Origin: Zonotrichia leucophrys gambelii
Taxonomy: Eukaryota > Chordata > Aves > Passeriformes > Passerellidae
Direction: 5' to 3'
Length of the DNA stretch: 64,000 nt
Assembly (NCBI RefSeq): GCF_028769735.1
Contig: NC_088173.1
Coordinates: 17,734,038 to 17,798,037, forward strand
Shown here: positions 56,095-64,000 of the stretch, piece after piece
Layout of the letters: every line of letters starts with the position of its first letter
Position numbering within the stretch: position 1 is the first letter of the stretch
The notes under the pieces: generated by a model
The model's input: the letters and a program-made list of their open reading frames with translations, nothing else
Told to the model about the DNA's origin: nothing
The model's database searches: none
Position numbers and translations under genes: made by a program

Positions 56095-59000
56095 TGCCCC
56101 CAAAGCTGGTATATACATGGGTGAAATTTTGTCTCCACAGATCACAGAGATCAGTGGGAATTCCAGTTGCCAAAGTGAAAGGGTTGAGAATCAACCCAAG
56201 GTGAAAATTTTGTTTTTCCAGGGGAATTATAAATTACCAATGGAAGAAAGCAAGCCTGAGATTTGTCTTTGAACAGAGACTTTCCTGAAGAAAATTCTCT
56301 TAATTTCCCTTTAACTATGTACATCAATAATGAATACAAGACTAGCAGTCTAGTCCCATGATACTGAATAAATTACTACCCACTGGATCATAAATCAAGT
56401 GTTTGCATAATTTGGCTATTTACAAATCAAGTCTCAGTCCAGAAACCGCTTTTTCCCAATGCAGTCATTGTTGTTAAGCGAATACTTGGAAAATACACAA
56501 GATCTCATCTATTTATCAGTTTCTTTTCAAACAGCTGTTCGTATCTGTAGTAAAAGGGAAGATGCAAAATGTTCTTGGACTGTATTCAAAATATGAAAAT
56601 TATCATAGTAACAGTGGGAACAACAAAAGCCTCATGAAGGCGATCCAGCTTTCTTTTCACTGGCTCTCAGGACACAGATGCCATTGGAATGGAGGCTCGC
56701 AGGAGGATGTGTTGGTAGCACAAAATCAGAGCACCTTTTCCTGCCCAGGGGATGGCTGCATATGGGGCAGCCAGCACATCTGATGGCTTGTGCCCAGCTC
56801 TGTCCTCACCTCCAAAAAACAGTCCTGCGAGTTGCTCTCCACTTCTGGAAGGGCACTGGTAACATGTGCTGCTTCCTTCAAATGCTAGCTTAATGAAGGG
56901 TTTTGCTGCTAGAAAAAAGTGTGCTGAGGGATTTATGGAAAATTAGGCCAGGACTTACTGCAAAGCCAGCACTGACCTGAACTCCCCCAAATGTACCTGT
57001 CAGAGGACAGGGGTGACTCCAGAGAGTTTCCATTTTTCTTTATACTCTGCACAGGAGTTCTACTCTGCTCAGATAATCAGTTATGGGTCAGAGTCTGCTC
57101 AAAGTGGGCGTGTACCCCACAACCAGGGTGCTGCAGTATGCTGCTTTTCCACTAATGCAAGTGGCAGGGTAAGGACCAAAGCAGAGGGTGAGCTTGCTTG
57201 GAAGCCATGCCTCTGAGCTCATTCCAAGCAGATATGTGGAACCACAATATTGTACTTAGAAATACACTTGAGTTTCTGTGGTCATTTTTAGATGCAATAA
57301 ACTAATGAGAGCCATGAAAGCTGGAATCAGCCACTGTTCTCATTTCCAAGATAAACATCTCAAAATACATTATGAAGAAAATAAAGCAGACCAAGTTGCT
57401 AGTAAGGTTTCCAAGTGTAGGTGGCTTGTTTTGAAGTTCCATTAATGTTTTAAAATTTGTTTTGGTGCCAGCCTGCAAAGCAAAAATATTCCAAGAGATA
57501 ATATAAAGGTACATAGTCAAAGGAAGAATAAACCCATTATTCATCTACTGCAAGGCATTTGGCCACAATGAAGTAAGAGATGGAGAATGGAAAGCTGTTG
57601 ACGTGTCCGGAAGATGGAGATTATTTTGTGGAGTGTAGCACAAAGTTTAGTGCTATCTATTAAAAAAAAGGGAAAAGATTGCTGGGTTGTGGGAGAAGGA
57701 AACCAGCTACCCAGAAGACAGAGGAAGCCCCACAGTCACAGCAATGTCATCCTGGGTTAATTTATCCAAGTTAACCCATGTGCAGCCGTGTCCTTGGGCA
57801 GGATACACAAGATATTTACTTCTCACACCTGCAAACCTCTTTCCATCTCCTCTGGAACAACAATAGAACCCCTACTAAAAAGAAAAGAACACTTACAACT
57901 ATAAGATACTAGAGAATGAGAATATTCTAATTTTTAAAAATTCTATTCATCAGCAGATTATCTTCAACTTCCAGAGCAGCCTAGGAAGTGACCCACAATT
58001 TGTACTAACATGCAAATAAGCAATCCATTAAAAATCTAACTGAGGAGGAAAAAGGACTGCAAAGCTAAGGTTCAAAATGAAACATGTGAACAAGTTATAG
58101 AGGTCCCATTGAGAAATAGTCAGCATTGCAAGGCTCCTGGGAGAAGAGCAGCTGCTTGAATAATACAGCTACTATTTGCAATTCTTAAATCTCAGCCTTT
58201 CTTAATTTTATTTCACTTTAAGAATAAAGAACTTATCTACTTAACAAGGAATTTAAATCTGGGATTGCTGGGTTATTCACTTATATTTTATAAGCTTTCA
58301 CAAAAATAAAGGCAAAGAAATCTCCATCTCTTTGGAATCTAATGAGGGCAAGAACATAAAAAAGGGAAACTTCAAATTTTGTTGAATGATTGTATCTTGT
58401 TTCTCCCAATTTATACATATATATAATAAAGTACATATATGTATGATTTATCTATAGTTAAGTCAGCATACTTTGTAGCAACATTTAAGAAAGGATTTGT
58501 ATTCATTAAACTTCTTTCTAATTGTATTTCTATTAAAAGCCACGTTCAATAATTGTGTCAGTCCTGCATGAGCTTCTCACTTGAAAACACGCTCTACTCT
58601 TCTGGCTCACATGTATGGTACCAGACACAATAAACTAACAAATTAAATAATAGTTAATAAGATTTGTCTAAATCTGATTTTATTGTCCTTTTTTTGATAC
58701 TGCTTATCTCCAACAGCAGCTCCAGCAGAACAGCATCACAGCTGAAGACCTGTGTAGGTGAGGTTGCAATCTCAGTGTTGTCTGGGGCAGCAAAACTCCC
58801 GTCCCTCCAGAGGTGTTTGCTGGCTCTTGCTGCCAGCTGGGAACAGCCACATTGCCAAAGGAATCCCTCCACCCACAGATCCTGCAGGGAATACCTGGAG
58901 GAGAACAAAGGGAGGGTTCAAGAAGGGGTGTGAAGGTCTGACACTTATGCCGAAATGAGTCTGCGCAAACTTTTCTGAGGATAACAAGTCTCAAGCTTTG

Positions 59001-62000
59001 GCCAGCTATAACGAAGCTGAAGGCTCCCTGGCTGAAGTCCCGTGCTCTCAGGGAAGCAAAGAGTGTTCCAGTGCAGCTACATAGCCTCCCATGAGGTGTA
59101 CTGCACCACTGATCCCAGCTCTCCACTGACCTTCCTCCCCCAAAATGCAGTTCAAGATTGTTTCAGCTGTGCTCTGACCGTGATCCAACACATACATCTG
59201 AAACCACCGAGCATCAGGTGCTAGAAAGAGTTCTAATTTTTGAAATAGTTATTGATTAACACTGTGTCAATAAATAAAACTGTTATGTTAACACAACATT
59301 TGGCTGCTGTCTGACTCATAACCCCTCATCTGTGTCCAGGACTGTGCCACTAGCGGCTCAAGCTCCAATCCATGCTTTTCTGCTGAACCCTTACTGCCTG
59401 AGTCATTTACCATTCTGAGAAGCAGCTCCAAGAGGCTTGTTTTACAGACTTGCTGGAAAGGACAACAGCAGGAGAAGGGACAGCAGGATTTTCAGAGGTT
59501 GTTGCTCTGGAGCTGAGAAAGTGCATGAAAGGGTCCAAAGGTGGCACTTTAGAGTGATCCCTCTGCCCTCCAGGGCCCTGAATGGATCTGCATTTGTTTG
59601 TCCAGCATGCCTACCAAACAGGTGTCTGAACTAGTTATACATTATGTTATTACAATAGTAATACTGATGTTAAAATGATCAGCGAATGCTAATTTCCAAG
59701 AACATTTTTTGAGATGGATCAATTTCTGACTTCCAGTGCATTGTGCTGTAAATCCCAATACCTAACTGAGTTATTGCTGGTTTACACCAGAGTAACAGAG
59801 AAGATTTTGGTCTGGATATAGCCTGATGAGCAGTAATCACATCCTTCTGCTCCCATACCACAGGCCTCATCACTCCAGCTAAAGGAAAATTTTCATTTGT
59901 TTTGATTAATGTACAATTCTTGTTCAGGACTAATTTAGACCATGCAATGCTGAGAAGGTTCTAACCCGACCTTTCAAACACACCTAGGGGAGGGCCTTTT
60001 GGAGGGAAGCAATTTATTTTATCTGTAGTTACCACAATTCCAATTTTGCAGAAATTTTGTGTCCTCTCACAGTTGAACAGAAAATAAAAATCAGAAAAAT
60101 GAGGTTTTAGAGGTATTTGCCCTAGAAATAGCTCGACATTTCAAGTTCCCTACTTGAATACTTTATATCTGTCATGCATGTGTATTTTAGCATGCAGAGA
60201 ATTATATTTCAAACCCAAACCACACATTTATCTCCAGTAATCATCAATCTTTGGTAAACTTAAATCTGAGCTTCCATCTCATTAAAAAAAGCTGAACCCA
60301 GGTGGGGTTTTGCCTGGTTTTATGTTTCATTGTAAAAACATTACATGCCCATGCTCAGAAATACTCGGTGAATCAGCCTTTAGCAGGCAAGGCTTTTGCT
60401 AGTGGTCAGGGAAATAAAGTTCTTCTCAGTAGGGATGATAACTGCGCTGCTTTCTGTCCTTCCTTAAAATACTTACCTTAAAAAACATCAAGACTGACAA
60501 TATTTATTGTCAAAAATAGAACTTTTAACCTATCCTAACATGTGAAGATATCGTGGTTTCCAAGCTGATACTTGGCTTGGTGGGTTTTCTCCACCATTTT
60601 CTAGATCTCACTTCCAGCTGATAGGCAGGATTTGAGTGCTTGACTCCTCTGATCTGCATCTGATATCTCTGGGTGGACACAGCAGGGTCTCTGCAGCATA
60701 ACTGCATTTTCAAAATTCTCTCAGGGTCAGGGTGTTACTATTTGCCTCTGGTACCCTCAGATTCTTCCTAATAAAAATTGTGAGGACTGCACTCTGGCAC
60801 AAATTAGAACGTTAACACCCTCCCAAGACATGGATATTTGATTTTTCTCACTTCTGCAAAAGAAATAACATTTTGTTTTGTTGATTTGCATGCAAAAGCT
60901 GGGATTTTAAAATTACTGTTATTATTGTTATTTGAAAGGCCTAAGAAGAGAATTTAAAAAATATTTTAGGATGCTGGGGCATATATTTTCTTTAATTAAT
61001 CCAGTTCATTCAGATTGGTGAAAGGTGTTTAAACCAAGGTAGAATGTTTGACAGGCTTTGGAATCATGATCAAAAGTGTGTCTCTCTTCAGTACAGGTTA
61101 GAAGCAAGTTAGAGCAGCAAAATGTTCCTTTGCATTTCAAACACACCAGAAGGCATTCACACCATAGAACTGAAAAAGCAGAAGGATCTATGAAGAGTTA
61201 GGCTGCATCCTGTGCCTTATAAGTATCTTTGTAAGGTTGTCCATAAGGGAGAATTAAAAATAAAAAAATGTTTTAAGCCTCCTTATGCTTGCCAATGTGG
61301 ATTTTCACTGATACAAAAGTGGAATTTGTCTTTGGCAAAGGGAATTGCGCTCCCATCTACCTTCTGAGACTGAAGAAGAGTGATAAATAACTCTTCTCTG
61401 AAGAGTTTGCCTTAAGAATAATTACCCAAGACCAAGCTCTCTTGCAGGATTGACTTTTGCAGTGCTTTCCAGTCTGTAGTACAGCTTTGCCCCATCTGTA
61501 TCACAGGCCAGTCCATGGAACACAGAAAATTTAGTTCTAAATAAGGACATTATTCAATTATCTACAAGATAATTGTGTGACATTAATACCAGTGCTGTAA
61601 ACCTGACATCCAAAAAAAAGAAATTTTAGTCCTATTCAGGTTTAAAGGTGCTTTCTGGGATTTGTTTTCTGACTGGTTCCTGAATCTGTAGTACACAACT
61701 TTTACTCATGAAGGACCAGGTACCATTCATGAAGTATCTGAACCATTGGCCCAGTAGTAAGCTTGCTTTGAAAATACTATGTTTGTAACAATTATAAAGA
61801 CTTCATTCTCCAACATTTTAGTGGGGCTCTAGCTGCAGGTTTGGTAAACTGATTATTGTTATTGTTCTGCTCATTGTGCTGGTCCTGTGTAGCAGGGAAG
61901 TGATGCATAGAAGACACTTCCAACTTTTCCCTCTATACTTCAATGTTAAAATTAGATAATTGTGGCCAATGTCAACATAAAGATGTATTAACTACCGCCC

Positions 62001-62740
62001 CCCAAAAAATTACTGAAATGCCTTATACTATGATAGTCCAACTTAAAAGTAGAGGATTTAACCGAACACAAATCTACCAAAGCAATTCTTATATGTTCTG
62101 TTACTTATATTGACACTTATTTCCTTTCCTGTTGCCTTAAGAAAAGAAAAAACTCTTTTCTTCAAAAGCACAATGTGTGCTCCAAAACCATCTCAAACTC
62201 TCACTGCAGTGGAGAAGTAGCAGCCAGAAAAACAGTACAGACCAGATTTGTGGTTTGTACCTCATTAGTGGGAATGATGAATGGGATCAGAAAGTCCCTT
62301 ATGAATTTGATGGCCTGAGTGATCTCTCCAGTGTTCTGGAGAGATGCTGTGTTCATAAACATGCAACCCAGTTGCCATAGTGCAGAGATCCAGTGTTAGC
62401 ACATGGGCCTTATTTGTTTGCACTGAGCCCTGGGGCTGTGTCAGAAAAGAAGGCAGCAGTGTTCAGGTTCTTCACTTGGATCACTGATGGCATTTGTGCT
62501 TGATCACTCTGAGTGGCAGCACAGCAGCCCAGTTTCTTGAGAGCAGAAGGCTCAGCGTGCTCCAGTTCTGCACCCTGAGAGGGGCTGAGCTCCTGTACAC
62601 TGATATCTTGGGCGAGGCAGCTGAGTGGCTCCACAGCTGCTTCACAGGTGGCACCAAGCTGCCACCTCAGAGGGCCAGGAATAAAAAGGTAAATCTGGCT
62701 GATATTTCAATATCATCATTGACAGCACTGATCCTGGATA
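56095..62740. other. CpG-poor gene desert, right of the solo LTR
   Basis: About 6.6 kb without a recognisable gene or repeat family. GC-richer patches occur at 58710-58930. An open frame at 62494-62748 (+, 84 codons) was examined because SCRG1 is expected further in this direction, but it does not resemble it. Confidence 0.5.
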
Positions 62741-62743
62741 AAA

Positions 62744-62763
62744 AATAAATCTATGTTTCATAG

Positions 62764-62770
<7 letters not shown>
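62744..62770. repeat. 12-bp perfect inverted repeat beside the ATT array
   Basis: AATAAATCTATG at 62744-62755 is the exact reverse complement of CATAGATTTATT at 62759-62770, with a TTT loop. The right arm runs into the ATT microsatellite. Confidence 0.9.

Positions 62771-62822
<52 letters not shown>
62766..62822. repeat. (TTA)19 microsatellite
   Basis: Fifty-seven bases of perfect TTA repeats, the second trinucleotide array of this type in the window. Confidence 0.95.
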
Positions 62823-62824
<2 letters not shown>

Positions 62825-62825
<1 letters not shown>

Positions 62826-64000
62826 GCTTTATAACAAGAAAACAGGAATTTCGTTACCTGAAATATTCCATAATTTTACATACCAGAGCACATGGAAATT
62901 TTGTGACAGTAGAGGATGACAGAACTGACTCATCATGAATAAATAATTCTGCATCCACCCTCCCAGGTTCCCATAGTTTCTAAAGCTTCCAATATGCAAA
63001 AGTTTCACCATTTTCTAGAGCTTTAGGACACACTTACCTTCTATTTAATTTTAAATTTCTGTCTTTTAGGCCATTTACCAAAGAAAAATATTTGAAACTT
63101 GTGCAGCTGATAATAGCCTTTGGCTCAGGCTTTTTGGCCATTGTTACTGACTTAAGGACTGACTGCTGAAATCTGGTTTGAGGGGAGGAAAGAAAAGAGG
63201 AGACAAAACACGGCAAAAAGCCTGGCAGGCATAAATTTTGCTTTCCTGAATGTCTGCGCTTGCAATCAGCAGCTTAAAAAGTTCTGCTATGATCATCAAG
63301 AGATGATGTCTATCAATCAGTCTTTAAACACTGTCCATTAGGTTCTCTTGCTGAGGATGTAACTGAATCTACAATTCCCTGAAGGCTGTTTTCAGTCCGT
63401 TTTACAGCCAAAGGAGAAATAAGGGAAGTTCTTTTGCTTTCCAATATATGAAATGGTGGGGATCAAAGAGATTAGTATCATGGCCTAAAAAGTTATTTTT
63501 TAGAGCTGTAATAGAATCTATACTGCTACTTCCCCCCCCCCCCCATAGAATAGTTTAAGACATGAATCAAGTCACATGGTATTGATGTAGAATATATTTG
63601 CAGATGTCACCCCTTAGTATAAAGACTCGATTTCTTAGTGTTTTATTTTCTGGTACTGTAGGATTTTATTCATTCATGCAAAATACATTATATTATTCTC
63701 TGAGTTCAGATTTTTTCCAGATGACAGGTGTTACTTTTATGATGTCCTGAATGGAATGACAGAGTAAACTGCCCTGATTTATACTCCACCACAAGCAGTG
63801 ATACTGCTGTCACGACTGCTGCTCTTTCTCATTACACAACGTCATGCACTCCCTGGCCTAGCAGTGAAATAAGCTGCAGCATTCCCAAATGCCAGCAACA
63901 GGAGTTGATTCCCATCGTGTGTCCTGCTCATTCACCCTGGGAACTTTTCCTTTTCAGACCTCAATCTATAGCTCCTCTTACGGATGGTTTCCATTCCATT
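62825..64000. other. CpG-poor gene desert to the window edge
   Basis: No gene recognised. A run of 13 C lies at 63532-63544. Nothing suggests that a gene begins before the right edge. Confidence 0.45.

Noticed and set aside
55607..56272. A 221-codon open frame on the + strand
   Set aside because: Mostly antisense to the solo LTR, which is non-coding; it reads on into unique flank without features.
62494..62748. Possible SCRG1-like exon near the right edge
   Set aside because: The translation lacks the cysteine pattern and known stretches of SCRG1.
1..64000. tRNA, rRNA, CRISPR arrays, operons or ribosome binding sites
   Set aside because: None seen, and the prokaryotic types do not apply to this vertebrate sequence.

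Overview
This is vertebrate nuclear DNA, almost certainly from a bird. The one protein-coding gene is recognised directly from its translation: HAND2 (dHAND), a twist-class bHLH transcription factor of heart, pharyngeal arch, limb and autonomic neuron development, on the + strand in two coding exons (13440-13991 and 14950-15048). A degraded solo LTR at about 55536-56089 matches, from memory, an LTR family abundant in neoavian and especially passerine genomes. With the scarcity of other interspersed repeats and the absence of mammalian SINEs, it points to a neoavian bird, plausibly a songbird. That placement is inference. Layout: 1-4480 is mostly AT-rich 5' flank with one or two conserved-looking islands. 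From about 4.5 kb to 36.2 kb the DNA is unusually CpG-rich for intergenic sequence, as expected of the broad Polycomb-type domains around developmental transcription factor genes. HAND2 sits inside this domain: promoter about 12.58-12.73 kb, 5' UTR rich in upstream ORFs, a 958-bp intron, and a 3' UTR ending near 15.61 kb. The antisense lncRNA HAND2-AS1 would be expected to start divergently from the same promoter and run leftward, but I can only suggest its start. From 15.6 to 36.2 kb there are alternating GC-rich stretches, AT-rich islands with homeodomain, MEIS, CArG and other motifs that look like enhancers, and several microsatellites. From 36.2 to 64 kb the sequence is CpG-poor gene desert with an 18-bp minisatellite, one solo LTR and simple repeats. 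I found no trace of the genes expected further downstream (SCRG1, SAP30), so the desert appears to extend past the right edge. How the parts may work together: one dosage-sensitive developmental regulator is surrounded by long cis-regulatory flanks. The upstream flank overlaps the interval where heart and branchial-arch enhancers were mapped in mouse. The downstream flank carries many more candidate elements. No new protein-coding system is visible. The most unusual non-coding structure is a near-perfect 27-bp-stem hairpin about 2.6 kb upstream of HAND2. Long open frames elsewhere are explained by GC-rich composition or by simple repeats.
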